A DNA stretch of 41,744 nt. Source: Paracoccaceae bacterium. Lineage in GTDB: Bacteria > Pseudomonadota > Alphaproteobacteria > Rhodobacterales > Rhodobacteraceae. The stretch spans positions 1 through 41,744 of the forward strand of contig JAAELR010000404.1 in assembly GCA_024226455.1 (NCBI GenBank), in the 5' to 3' direction. Both the position numbers and the translations under genes were made by a program. A model generated the notes under the pieces. It was given only the letters and a program-made list of their open reading frames with translations, did no database searches and was not told the DNA's origin. Position 1 is the first letter of the stretch; each line of letters opens with the position of its first letter. Shown here one piece after another: positions 27,545-35,931 of the stretch.

Positions 27545-28812
27545 GCGACACAAGCGCTACCGGGCCGGTTCTGGCCGCTGACGGCACGCCGCTGAAGCGC
27601 AGTCTGGCACGCGCGCTGCGGGTGCAGAAGACGCGGGCGCTGATGCTGATCGCGCCGCTGCTGGTCTTCGTGCTGATCTCTTTCATCGTGCCGATCCTCA
27701 ACATGCTGCTGCGCTCGGTCGACAACGACATCGTCGCCGACACCCTGCCGCTGACTGTCGAGGCCGTCGCCGGCTGGGATGCCTCGACCGGGGAATTGCC
27801 CGGCGAGCCGGTCTTTGCCGCGCTGGCCCAGGACATGATCGTCGCCGTGGCCGCCAAGAATCATACCAAACTGGGCACGCGGCTGAACTACGAACAGACT
27901 GGCTTGTCATCGCTGTTTCGAAAGTCGGGCCGCGCCATCAAGAAATGGGACGCCGAAACGGTCGGACCTTTCAAGGAGCAATTCCTTGACCTGCATGATG
28001 GCTGGGGCAGGATCGAGGTCTGGGAGACGATCCAGACCCATTCACGCCGGGTGACGCCGGGCTATTTCCTCAACGCCGTCGACATGCAGCTGACGCCAGA
28101 GGGCGCCCAGTCGCAGCCGGAAAACAAGCAGATCCTGATCAAGCTGTTCTGGCGCACCATCTGGATGTCGTTGATGATCACCACGACCTGCATTCTGCTG
28201 GCCTATCCGGTGGCCTATCTCTTGGCCAACCTGCCCATGCGCAAGGCCAATGTCCTGATGATTCTGGTGCTCTTGCCGTTCTGGACCTCGCTGCTGGTGC
28301 GGACCTCGGCCTGGAAGGTGATGCTGCAGCAACAGGGCGTGATCAACGACGTGCTGGTCTGGATCGGGTTGGTCGCCGATGACGGGCGATTGGTGATGAT
28401 CAACAATCAGACCGGCACCATCGTGGCGATGACGCATATCCTGCTGCCCTTCATGATCCTGCCGATGTATTCGGTGATGCAGACCATCCCGCAGACCTAT
28501 GTGCGGGCCGCCAAGTCGCTGGGCGCCACCAACTGGACTGCCTTCTGGCGGGTCTATTTCCCGCAAAGCGTGCCGGGGATCGGGGCGGGCAGCATTCTCG
28601 TCTTCATCCTGTCCATCGGCTATTACATCACGCCCGAGATCGTCGGCGGCACCAAGGGCGTCTTCATATCGAACCGGATTGCCTATCACATCTCGTCAAG
28701 CCTGAACTGGGGGCTGGCGGCGGCGCTGGGCGCCATCCTGCTGGTGGTCGTTCTGGGGCTCTACTGGTGCTATGACAAGATCGTCGGCATCGACAACGTG
28801 AAGCTGGGGTAG
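27541..28812 (+). CDS. Polyamine-type ABC permease (PotB-like), enlarged
   Basis: 423 residues. A first helix at about 37-58 (RALMLIAPLLVFVLISFIVPI) is followed by a periplasmic insertion of about 135 residues, rich in charged residues and without cysteine, then the usual permease core: helices at about 205-225, 240-262, 300-322, 350-372 and 395-415. The EAA loop reads YVRAAKSLGATNWTAFWRVYFPQS (split; about residues 320-343), where the ATPase docks. Typical PotB is about 275-300 residues, so the extra periplasmic domain is unusual but probably shared by relatives. It overlaps the DUF1330 gene by 4 nt and precedes the second permease by 5 nt. Confidence 0.9.
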   Translation: MSDTSATGPVLAADGTPLKRSLARALRVQKTRALMLIAPLLVFVLISFIVPILNMLLRSVDNDIVADTLPLTVEAVAGWDASTGELPGEPVFAALAQDMIVAVAAKNHTKLGTRLNYEQTGLSSLFRKSGRAIKKWDAETVGPFKEQFLDLHDGWGRIEVWETIQTHSRRVTPGYFLNAVDMQLTPEGAQSQPENKQILIKLFWRTIWMSLMITTTCILLAYPVAYLLANLPMRKANVLMILVLLPFWTSLLVRTSAWKVMLQQQGVINDVLVWIGLVADDGRLVMINNQTGTIVAMTHILLPFMILPMYSVMQTIPQTYVRAAKSLGATNWTAFWRVYFPQSVPGIGAGSILVFILSIGYYITPEIVGGTKGVFISNRIAYHISSSLNWGLAAALGAILLVVVLGLYWCYDKIVGIDNVKLG

Positions 28813-28817
28813 GCGCG

Positions 28818-30047
28818 ATGAGTTCGAAATTCACCGAAAACGCTGTTCCGGTCTCGCTGCCCTTCACCCTGTCGCTTGTGGGGTTGCTGGTGGCGGCGGT
28901 CAGTTTTGTTGCCGGGGTGTCGACCGCCTCGGTGTTTTCAGAGTTCCTGCTGACCGTGGTCGGCGGTGCGGTGGTGGCAATCGGCTTTGCCTATGCGCTG
29001 ATCTCGGTCTTCGGGACGGCGCGGGCCGCCATGGTGGTCAGCGCCTTGCTGGGGGCGGTGGCGGGGGCGGCAATCGGACGGCTGGGCGGCGCGCTGGCGG
29101 GGCTGCTGCTGGGAACCGCCGTGGCGCGGTTCATCTTCTGGATCCACTACCGCGAATACCGCAGGCCGCTGGCGCCTTACCTCACCTCCGAGCAGGTGCT
29201 CTGGCACTACACGTTCCGCTTCATCTGCGGTGCGATCTTCGTGTTCCTGATCACGCCGATCCTGGTGGTGATGCCGCTGTCGTTCAACGCCCAGGATTTC
29301 TTTACCTTCACGCCCGAAATGCTGCGGTTCGAGGCGGATGGCTATTCGCTGAAGCACTACCGCGACTTTTTCACCAACAACGAATGGCAGCGCAGCTTCA
29401 AGAACTCGGTGATCATCGCGCCGATCGCCACGGTCCTGTCGGTGTCGCTGGGAACGCTGGCCGCCATCGGGCTGTCGCAGTCTCACGTGCCGGGCAGGCG
29501 CGCCATCATGGCGATCCTGATCTCGCCGATGATCGTGCCGCTGATCATCTCGGCCACCGGCATGTTCTTCTTCTACAGCTGGATAGGCAACTTTCTGGAG
29601 GGCACGCTGGGGCTGAACAAGACCTTCGTAGGCTATGTCAAAGTGATCCTGGCGCATGCGGTGCTGGGTATTCCCTTCGTGATCATCACGGTGACGGCCA
29701 CTTTGGTGGGCTTCGACCGGTCGCTGACACGGGCGGCGGCCAATATGGGTGCCGATCCGGTGACCACCTTCTTTCGGGTGCAGATGCCGCTGATCCTGCC
29801 CGGCGTGATCTCGGGCGGTCTCTTTGCCTTCATAACCTCGTTTGACGAGGTGGTGGTGGTGCTGTTTGTCGGCTCGGCCAGCCAAAAGACGCTGCCCTGG
29901 CAGATGTTCACCGGTCTGCGCGAACAGATCTCCCCGACGATCCTTGCGGTGGCCACGATCCTGGTGGTGATCTCGATTGCGCTGCTGACCACGGTAGAAC
30001 TGCTGCGCCGCAGGTCGGAACGGCTGCGCGGCCTGTCGCCGGGGTAA
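28818..30047 (+). CDS. Polyamine-type ABC permease (PotC-like), N-terminal extension
   Basis: 409 residues. The C-terminal 280 are a standard PotC permease, with the EAA segment LTRAAANMGADPVTTFFRVQ near residue 303 and six core helices. Ahead of it lie about 110 residues with three or four glycine- and alanine-rich helices (about 13-32, 35-60, 65-100), absent from E. coli PotC. The ATG is 5 nt after the PotB-like stop, so translation is coupled. It is last in the operon and is followed by strong hairpins and a repeated element. The extension may be a separate fused membrane domain; its role is unknown. Confidence 0.9.
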   Translation: MSSKFTENAVPVSLPFTLSLVGLLVAAVSFVAGVSTASVFSEFLLTVVGGAVVAIGFAYALISVFGTARAAMVVSALLGAVAGAAIGRLGGALAGLLLGTAVARFIFWIHYREYRRPLAPYLTSEQVLWHYTFRFICGAIFVFLITPILVVMPLSFNAQDFFTFTPEMLRFEADGYSLKHYRDFFTNNEWQRSFKNSVIIAPIATVLSVSLGTLAAIGLSQSHVPGRRAIMAILISPMIVPLIISATGMFFFYSWIGNFLEGTLGLNKTFVGYVKVILAHAVLGIPFVIITVTATLVGFDRSLTRAAANMGADPVTTFFRVQMPLILPGVISGGLFAFITSFDEVVVVLFVGSASQKTLPWQMFTGLREQISPTILAVATILVVISIALLTTVELLRRRSERLRGLSPG

Positions 30048-30060
30048 GGCGGGCAGGGGT

Positions 30061-30084
30061 CTTCTTCTCTTTGATAAGTACCTC
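30061..30084 (+). repeat. 3'-end repeat, copy A
   Basis: Begins CTTCTTCTCTTTGATAAG and ends TACCTC, 14 nt after the PotC-like stop. A second copy, differing at few positions, lies on the minus strand at about 31,121-31,142 just after the MBL gene stop. In both cases a GC-rich hairpin follows. This looks like a dispersed element of gene 3' ends. Confidence 0.65.
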
Positions 30085-30092
30085 GGGGGAGC

Positions 30093-30115
30093 GCGAGGGG
30101 GCAGCGCCCCCTCGC
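30093..30115. terminator. GC hairpin between convergent genes
   Basis: GCGAGGGGGC, loop AGC, GCCCCCTCGC: a perfect 10-bp stem with a 3-nt loop between the convergent ABC operon and AEC gene. No T-run follows on either strand, but position and stability suggest a bidirectional terminator. Confidence 0.55.
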
Positions 30116-30120
30116 TCCGG

Positions 30121-30142
30121 TCGGATCGCGTCAGCGATCCGA
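30121..30142. terminator. Second hairpin between convergent genes
   Basis: TCGGATCGC, loop GTCA, GCGATCCGA form a perfect 9-bp stem directly after the previous hairpin and 7 nt before the AEC gene's 3' end. Probably part of the same 3'-end element. Confidence 0.5.
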
Positions 30143-30148
30143 AATGCC

Positions 30149-31078
30149 TCAGGGCAGAAGGCTCAGCCAGACCCAGGCGGTGACGATGCAGAGCGAGGTG
30201 GAGATTAGCACGGCCGATGCGGCCACGCGCCTTGCCACGCCGAACATGTTGGCGAAGACATAGGCGTTGACCCCGGGCGCCATGGCCGCGGTCAGCACCG
30301 CCGATCGGAACTGGCCGGTCGAGAGCCCCGCTGCACTGCCCAGGCCCCAGGTGATGGCCGGGTGCAGCACCAGTGACACACCGCAGATCCAGGCGATGGT
30401 GGCCATATCGCCCTCTGGCCGGTAGCGGTAGAGTACGCCGCCCAGGCCGAACAGGGCCGCCGGCAGTGCGGCGTGGGCCATCAGGCCGATGGCCTCGCCC
30501 AGCGTCCCGGGCAGGGTCAGTCCGGTCAGGTTGACGACAAAGCCCAGCCCGATACCGATCATCAGCGGGTTACGCAGGATCGACAGCAGTATGGATCGCC
30601 CCGCGCTGCGCAATCCGCCGCCGCTGGCGCGGACAATCTCCATCGCCGTGAAGCCGATGATGTAGCAAAACGGCGCGTGGATCGACACGATGGCATAGTT
30701 GGGGCCCATGGCATCGGCGCCGAAGGCGCGCTCGGTGATTGGCAGGCCCAGCAGGACAGAGTTGGAAAACAGGGTGCAAAAACCGATGGCGACGCTGTCC
30801 TCCCAGGGGCGCGAGAACAGAAACCGCGCGCCCAGCAACCCCGCCATAAACCCCGTCGTGGCGCCGGCATAGAAGCTGCCTAGCAGCGGCAGGTTGAAAT
30901 CCTGGCCCAGATCGAGGCTCGAGATGGCCTGAAACAGCAGGCAGGGGATGGCGAAGTTCTGAGCGAATTTCATCAGCGCGTCGACACTGGTATCGCTGAA
31001 AAGCCCGCGCCAGACCGTCACATATCCAAAGCCGATGACCAGAAAGACCGGCAGGATGACCTCGATCAGGGCCTGCAT
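30149..31078 (-). CDS. AEC (auxin efflux carrier) family transporter
   Basis: 309 residues with about ten hydrophobic segments spread over the whole length and a conserved gap in the middle. The opening ALIEVILPVFLVIGFGYVTVW and the later NPLMIGIGLGFVVNLTGL and MAPGVNAYVFANMFG are typical of AEC permeases, a family that exports or exchanges small organic acids (malonate, malate). Only a weak ribosome binding site precedes ATG 31078. It is the last gene of a minus-strand run and is separated from the MBL gene by 78 nt that hold a strong hairpin and copy B of the repeat. The substrate is unknown. Confidence 0.9.
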   Translation of the reverse strand: MQALIEVILPVFLVIGFGYVTVWRGLFSDTSVDALMKFAQNFAIPCLLFQAISSLDLGQDFNLPLLGSFYAGATTGFMAGLLGARFLFSRPWEDSVAIGFCTLFSNSVLLGLPITERAFGADAMGPNYAIVSIHAPFCYIIGFTAMEIVRASGGGLRSAGRSILLSILRNPLMIGIGLGFVVNLTGLTLPGTLGEAIGLMAHAALPAALFGLGGVLYRYRPEGDMATIAWICGVSLVLHPAITWGLGSAAGLSTGQFRSAVLTAAMAPGVNAYVFANMFGVARRVAASAVLISTSLCIVTAWVWLSLLP

Positions 31079-31084
31079 CAGGAG

Positions 31085-31107
31085 CGCGCCGCCCTTCGGG
31101 CGGCGCG
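31085..31107. terminator. Strong GC hairpin after MBL gene
   Basis: CGCGCCGCCC, loop TTC, GGGCGGCGCG: a perfect 10-bp stem. It follows the smaller hairpin CCTCC, GGC, GGAGG (31111-31122... arms) and copy B of the repeat when read on the minus strand, and lies just before the AEC start codon. Confidence 0.5.
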
Positions 31108-31110
31108 TGC

Positions 31111-31142
31111 CTCCGGCGGAGGTATTTTCAAAGAGAAGAAGC
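31111..31142 (-). repeat. 3'-end repeat, copy B
   Basis: On the minus strand it reads CTTCTTCTCTTTGAAAA, TACCTC and then a short hairpin (CCTCCGCCGGAGG), about 15 nt after the MBL stop. Compare copy A at 30061-30084, in the same position relative to its upstream gene. Confidence 0.65.
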
Positions 31143-31156
31143 CCGGACCGGCGGTT

Positions 31157-31954
31157 TTACTGGTCATAGGTGATCACCATGCCGTCATAGGCTGGGGTGA
31201 TGTGGTCTGGGGTCTCGGCCTCGACCTCGGCCCAGTCCATGTCAATATGCATGTTGGTCAGCACCGCCCGGCGTGGCGAGGCGCGGGCGATCCATTCCAG
31301 CGAGCGCTCCAAGTGGGCGTGCGTGGGGTGCGGTGCGCGGCGCAGGGCGTCGAGAATCCAGCAGTCGAGCCCTGCCACGGCCTCCCAGGCGTCATCATAC
31401 ATTTCCGCCACGTCGGGCAGATAGGCCAGATCGCAGATGCGAAAGCCCAGCGCGTCGATGGAGCCATGACCGACGCGGAACGGGCTGAGGGTGATGGCGC
31501 CGCCGGAACCCTCGATCACCACGTCGCCCTTGATCGTGTGCATGTCGAGAATTGGCGGGTAGGGCGAGCCCTCTGGCTGGCTGAAGGCGTAGCCGAAGCT
31601 GCCATAGAGCCGGTCTTGCGTTGCCCCGTCGGCCCAGGCGGCCAGGCGGCTTTTCATGTTGAAGACGATCATGCGCAGATCGTCGATGCCGTGCATATGG
31701 TCGGCGTGGCCGTGCGTGTAGACCACCGCATCAAGCTCACCGATGCCGACGTCCAGAAGCTGGGCGCGCAGGTCGGGTGAGCTGTCGATCAGTACGCGGG
31801 TGGTGCCGTCGCCGTCGACACGCTCGATCAGCATCGAGCAGCGGCGGCGGTGGTTTTTCGGATTGTCCGGATCGCAGGCGCCCCAGTTGCCGCCAAGGCG
31901 CGGAACCCCGCCTGACGAGCCGCTGCCGAGGATGGTAAAGCGCAGCGTGGCCAT
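31157..31954 (-). CDS. MBL-fold hydrolase, PhnP-like
   Basis: A 265-residue metallo-beta-lactamase-fold phosphodiesterase. FTILGSGSSGGVPRLGG at the start and THGHADHMHGIDDLR (metal ligands H81, H83, D85, H86) match the PhnP/RNase Z-like branch; NMHIDMDWAE near residue 238 supplies a later ligand region. PhnP cleaves cyclic ribose phosphates in phosphonate breakdown, but relatives beside tatD are widespread and their true substrate is unknown. The start ATG shares one base with the tatD stop (TGATG). It is the last gene of the tmk-holB-tatD run. Confidence 0.92.
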   Translation of the reverse strand: MATLRFTILGSGSSGGVPRLGGNWGACDPDNPKNHRRRCSMLIERVDGDGTTRVLIDSSPDLRAQLLDVGIGELDAVVYTHGHADHMHGIDDLRMIVFNMKSRLAAWADGATQDRLYGSFGYAFSQPEGSPYPPILDMHTIKGDVVIEGSGGAITLSPFRVGHGSIDALGFRICDLAYLPDVAEMYDDAWEAVAGLDCWILDALRRAPHPTHAHLERSLEWIARASPRRAVLTNMHIDMDWAEVEAETPDHITPAYDGMVITYDQ

Positions 31955-32760
31955 CAGGCGGCTGCCTGGTGCGAGGCGACCTTGGCAAAGAGCCGGTCGA
32001 AATTGGCCTGGGTCAGGGCGGCGAATTCGGCATAGTCGAGCCCGTAGAGATCGGCGGCCACCCTGGCGGTGTGCACCGTGTGGGCGGGCTCGTTGCGCTT
32101 GCCGCGATGGGGCGGCGGGGCGAGGTAGGGGGCGTCGGTTTCCAGCAATATCTGATCGACCGGGGCGGCGGCGAAGATCTCGCGCAGGGCGGTGGATTTG
32201 GGGAAGGCGGCGATGCCGGGCATGGACAGGTAAAAGCCCAGATCGAGTGCGGCCTCGGCCAGTGCGGGCCCAGAGCTGAAGCAATGCATGACGCAGGAGA
32301 AACCGCCGGCGCGGTGTTCGTCGGCGAGTATCCGGGCCATGTCGTCATCTGCATCGCGCGAATGGATGATCAGCGGCAGCCGTGTGCGCCGCGCGGCCTC
32401 TATATGCACCGCGAGGCTTTGTTGCTGGATGGTTTTGCTGTCGGCTGTGTAATGATAGTCGAGCCCGGTTTCCCCGATGCCGACGAACTTGGGATGCGCG
32501 GCCAGCGCGGCCAGATCTTCGACCGTGGCCAGCGGTTCTTTGGCGGCGCTCATCGGGTGGGTGCCGGCGGCGTAGAAGACAGGGGCGTAGGTCTCGGCGA
32601 TGGCGCGAACCCGGGGTTCAGCGCCCAGGCGGGTGCAGATCGTCACCATGCGGGTCACCCCGGCCTCCAGCGCCCGGGCGATCACTGCGTCGCGGTCTTC
32701 GTCGAAGCTGGCGAAGTCCAGGTGGCAATGGCTGTCGGTGATTTCCGGGGGCTGCGGCAT
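31954..32760 (-). CDS. TatD-family metal-dependent hydrolase
   Basis: 268 residues of the TatD branch of amidohydrolases, metal-dependent nucleases. SHCHLDF holds H11 and H13, GIGETGLDYHY (about 93-103) the bridging Glu, HSRDADDD (about 133) the third His, HCFSS the fourth and LLETDAPYL (about 208) the Asp. RGKRNEPAHT is the conserved tail motif. It overlaps the MBL gene by one base and lies 52 nt after holB. Roles proposed for relatives include DNA 3' exonuclease repair; TatD is not needed for Tat transport. Confidence 0.95.
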   Translation of the reverse strand: MPQPPEITDSHCHLDFASFDEDRDAVIARALEAGVTRMVTICTRLGAEPRVRAIAETYAPVFYAAGTHPMSAAKEPLATVEDLAALAAHPKFVGIGETGLDYHYTADSKTIQQQSLAVHIEAARRTRLPLIIHSRDADDDMARILADEHRAGGFSCVMHCFSSGPALAEAALDLGFYLSMPGIAAFPKSTALREIFAAAPVDQILLETDAPYLAPPPHRGKRNEPAHTVHTARVAADLYGLDYAEFAALTQANFDRLFAKVASHQAAA

Positions 32761-32812
32761 GGGCGACCTGTCTCTGGGGCGGTTGGCGTTCGCAATGAAA
32801 AGGTTGACTGCA

Positions 32813-33931
32813 TCAGGCCGCCAACTGTGCCGCCGTTTCGTGGATTTTCAATACGATATCCAGCATCAGCGCGGCGGGGTCAAGATTGACCGCCCGACCA
32901 TGGCGGGCGCGCTGGCCAAGCTCTTGTTGCAGTGTGGCCCAGCGGCGGGCGGTGGCAGGGCTGGGGCTGAGGCGGGCCAGAAGCGCTGCCTCGCCCGGTG
33001 TCGCCTCTGGCTGCAGTGGGCCCGAAAGGCCGGTGCGGGCGAGCCGGGCAATGAAAAGGTCGGTCAGATCGAGGCAGAGCGCGAAGCGCTCGGCATTGGC
33101 GCGACCCACCATGCTGGCGGCAAGTTTCAGGGCGCGGGGGCGGTCGGCATGGGCCGCGAAGATGGCGACGATCTCGGCATAGAGCGCCAGCCCGTCCAAG
33201 GTAATCAGCCGCAGCGCCGCCCCCGCAGAGCCGCCGGCGAGCGCGGCCAGCGCGTCGGCATTGCCGCCCGGGTCGACATGCGCCTGCGCCAGCACTTCGG
33301 CGATCTCGGGGGCGTCCAGCGTGCGGCAGCGCAACGCCCGGCAGCGGCTGAGGATGGTGGGCAACAGGCGCGAGGGCTGATGCGCCACCAGCAGCATCAC
33401 GGTGTTCTCGGGCGGTTCTTCGAGCAGTTTCAGCAGCGCGTTGGCGGCGTTCACGTTCATCTCGTCGGCCGCGTCGACGATCACCACGCGGCGCCCGCCA
33501 TCGGTGGCCGAGAGGGTGAAGAAACCTTTGAGTTTACGCACTTCGTCGACGGTAATCTCTTGCTTGAGCCGCTCTTTTTTCTCGTCCCATGGGCGGCGCA
33601 GCAGGAACAGACGAGGTTCGCTGAGCGCCAGCATGTGATGGGCGACGGGGTGGGTTTCGTCGATATCGAGCGTTTCGGGTGGTGGCGGGGCGCCCGGGAG
33701 CCCGTCTGTTTGCGCCACCGGGGTGGTCAGAAGGAAGCGGGCGATGCGCCAGGCCAGCGTCGCCTTGCCGACGCCGCGTGGGCCGGTGATCAGCCAGGCG
33801 TGGTGCAGGCGGCCGCAATTGCATGCCTCGAGAAAGTCGCGCTCGGCGGCCTGCTGCCCGATCAGCCGGGCGGTTTCGCGCGGGTGCGGCGCGCCGGAGG
33901 CGCGGTCGGCTTCGGGCGGGGTCTCAGTCAT
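32813..33931 (-). CDS. holB: DNA polymerase III subunit delta prime
   Basis: A 372-residue clamp-loader subunit. It has a P-loop-like ITGPRGVGKATLAWRIA (about 48-64), DAADEMNVNAANALLKLLEEPP (split; about 150-172) with the AAA+ core and the SRC motif (LSRCRALRC), where the arginine finger lies. The C-terminal collar domain occupies about 245-372. I place the start at ATG 33931, overlapping the tmk stop by 8 nt; longer frames run into tmk. tmk-holB-tatD is a very common order, and coupling of dTMP synthesis to replication is traditional for this operon. The assignment is secure. Confidence 0.95.
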   Translation of the reverse strand: MTETPPEADRASGAPHPRETARLIGQQAAERDFLEACNCGRLHHAWLITGPRGVGKATLAWRIARFLLTTPVAQTDGLPGAPPPPETLDIDETHPVAHHMLALSEPRLFLLRRPWDEKKERLKQEITVDEVRKLKGFFTLSATDGGRRVVIVDAADEMNVNAANALLKLLEEPPENTVMLLVAHQPSRLLPTILSRCRALRCRTLDAPEIAEVLAQAHVDPGGNADALAALAGGSAGAALRLITLDGLALYAEIVAIFAAHADRPRALKLAASMVGRANAERFALCLDLTDLFIARLARTGLSGPLQPEATPGEAALLARLSPSPATARRWATLQQELGQRARHGRAVNLDPAALMLDIVLKIHETAAQLAA

Positions 33932-34547
33932 CGGCAAGTGCTGCCAGGGCCAGGGCCAGCACGTCGGCGGCCACCTCTGCGACGAGGCGGTTGCCGTCGA
34001 CGACGCGGAAGCGTTCGGGGAACTCCTGTGCCAGCGCCAGGAAGCCCGCGCGCATCTGTGCCTGCAGATCCGGGCCGAAATCCTCGAACCGTTCCTCGTG
34101 GCCACCCCGCCCCCTGGCGCGGGCCAGGCCGGTTTCTGGGTCCATGTCGATCAGCAATGTCAGGTCGGGGTCGCGTCCGATCATCAGGTCATGCAGCGCA
34201 TCGGCCCGGGCGCGCAAGTTGCCGCGGCTGAGGCCCTGATACATGCGCGTGCTGTCGGCGAAACGGTCGCAGACCACGGTCTGGCCGGCGGCAAGGGCGG
34301 GCTCGATCAGCCGTTCGAGATGGTCGCGACGGGCGGCGTTGAATAGCAGCAGTTCGGTTTCCGCCGACCAGCGGTTCGGGTCGCCTTCGAGCACCAGGCG
34401 GCGGATCTCGTCAGCGCCCGCTGAGCCGCCGGGCTCTCGGGTCAGCACCACGTTATGGCCGACCACGCGCAGGGCGTCGGCCAACAGCCGCGCCTGGGTG
34501 GACTTGCCCGAACCGTCGATGCCCTCGAATGTGATGAACAGACCCAA
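33924..34547 (-). CDS. tmk: Thymidylate kinase, TTG start
   Basis: A 207-residue enzyme that converts dTMP to dTDP. FEGIDGSGKSTQ is the P-loop, REPGG (about 37) the DR/E motif region, DRFADST (about 94) the dTMP-binding segment, and RARGRGG the lid. I choose TTG 34547: AGGAG lies 6 nt upstream and translation then begins MGLFITFEGIDG, the usual length; a GTG at 34568 would add seven residues and places the ribosome binding site inside the gene. It overlaps holB by 8 nt. About 206 nt upstream separate it from the carboxypeptidase gene, so it probably has its own promoter. Confidence 0.94.
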   Translation of the reverse strand: MGLFITFEGIDGSGKSTQARLLADALRVVGHNVVLTREPGGSAGADEIRRLVLEGDPNRWSAETELLLFNAARRDHLERLIEPALAAGQTVVCDRFADSTRMYQGLSRGNLRARADALHDLMIGRDPDLTLLIDMDPETGLARARGRGGHEERFEDFGPDLQAQMRAGFLALAQEFPERFRVVDGNRLVAEVAADVLALALAALADD

Positions 34548-34753
34548 GCCGCTCTCCTGTCTCGACACGAGACCCGGTTTACGCGCTGTGAGACCGGGGC
34601 GTAAGGCGGCGCCTAAGATTATTCGACAATTCTTGGCGGGATTCGCAGAGGTTTTCTGGATCCGGCCTCTGGTTCACACCGCCGGGAAGAGCACTGCGGC
34701 GATACATGCCGTGATCGGGGCAAAGGTGTTTCGAGACGCCTTTGTGCGCGGGC

Positions 34754-35899
34754 TCAGAGCGCGTTTTGCAATTTGCCGATCAGGATGCGTGCGGCCAGCC
34801 GTACCCGAGGCATGAAGCCGCCGCGGGCAATGTCGCGGTCGGCGATCAGTTCGACAGTGGCCTCGGGCATGCCCTCGACCTCGATCGTCAGTTGGCCCAG
34901 AACCTGGCCCTCAATCACCGGCGCCTCGACCGGGGTGCGGTATTTCATCACCGCCGGGATGTTGCCCTGCACCAGCGCCGGGATCAGCATCGTGACGCTG
35001 TCGGCGGCGAGCAGCCCGACCCTGTCGACCTCGCCCAGCCAGACCGGCAGTTCCGCCATCCGCTTGTTCTTTTCGACCACCGTCTTTTCGACGAATTGCC
35101 GGAAAGCCCAGTTGACGATGCGCTCGGCCTCTTCGGCGCGCTGTTTTTCCGAATCGAGCCCGGTGATCACGAAGACGATGCGGCGTTTGCCCTGAAGCGC
35201 CGATCCGACGAGGCCATAGCCGGCCTCTGAGGTGTGCCCGGTCTTCAGCCCGTCGGCGCCGATGCCCAGCTTCAACAGCGGGTTGCGGTTGAACCGGTTC
35301 TGCGGCGCGCGGTTGTCCCAGGCAAACTCATCCAGTCCGAAAAAACCATAATACTCGGGGAAATCGACGATCAGCCGTGTGGCCAGCAGCCCCAGATCGC
35401 GCATCGACATTCGGTGGTTGGGATTGGGCCAGCCGCTGGCATTGGCGAATACCGATCCGGTCATGCCCAGAGCCTTGGCGCGCTCGTTCATCTGGCGGGC
35501 AAATGCATCCTCGGTGCCTGACAGCCCTTCGGCGACCGCGACGCAGGCGTCGTTGCCGGAAAGCACCACGATGCCGCGGATCAGTTCGTCGACCGTCGGC
35601 CGGTCCTGCTCGTTTAGGAACATGGTCGAGCCGCCCATGTTCTTGGCCCTGGACGAGACGGTGAACCGGGTATCCATCGTTACGCGCCCGTCACGCAGCG
35701 CCTCGAACAGAATGTTCAGGGTCATCAGTTTCGACATCGACGCGGGCGGCAGCGGGATATCCGCCTGTTTCTCCATCAGCACTGTGCCGGTGTTGAGGTC
35801 GACCACAAAGGCCGCCTCGGCAAGGGTCTCGAACGCCCTGGCTGGCAGGGCGGCGAGGCAGATCAGAGCCAGCGCGGCAAACAGGGAGGGCAGACGCAT
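34754..35899 (-). CDS. D-alanyl-D-alanine carboxypeptidase (DacA/C type)
   Basis: A 381-residue penicillin-binding protein 5/6-type enzyme that trims the terminal D-Ala from peptidoglycan stem peptides. It has a signal peptide (cleavage near residue 22), the SxxK motif S54-M-S-K57, SGN at 113-115 and KTG at 218-220. A C-terminal beta domain (about 275-355) and a basic amphipathic tail (RLAARILIGKLQNAL) for membrane anchoring complete the protein. AGG-rich sequence precedes ATG 35899. It follows the SPOR lipoprotein gene by 32 nt, so the pair forms an envelope operon. Confidence 0.94.
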   Translation of the reverse strand: MRLPSLFAALALICLAALPARAFETLAEAAFVVDLNTGTVLMEKQADIPLPPASMSKLMTLNILFEALRDGRVTMDTRFTVSSRAKNMGGSTMFLNEQDRPTVDELIRGIVVLSGNDACVAVAEGLSGTEDAFARQMNERAKALGMTGSVFANASGWPNPNHRMSMRDLGLLATRLIVDFPEYYGFFGLDEFAWDNRAPQNRFNRNPLLKLGIGADGLKTGHTSEAGYGLVGSALQGKRRIVFVITGLDSEKQRAEEAERIVNWAFRQFVEKTVVEKNKRMAELPVWLGEVDRVGLLAADSVTMLIPALVQGNIPAVMKYRTPVEAPVIEGQVLGQLTIEVEGMPEATVELIADRDIARGGFMPRVRLAARILIGKLQNAL

Positions 35900-35931
35900 G
35901 AGCCTTTACCTGGTCCTTTCGAGTCGGGAGA

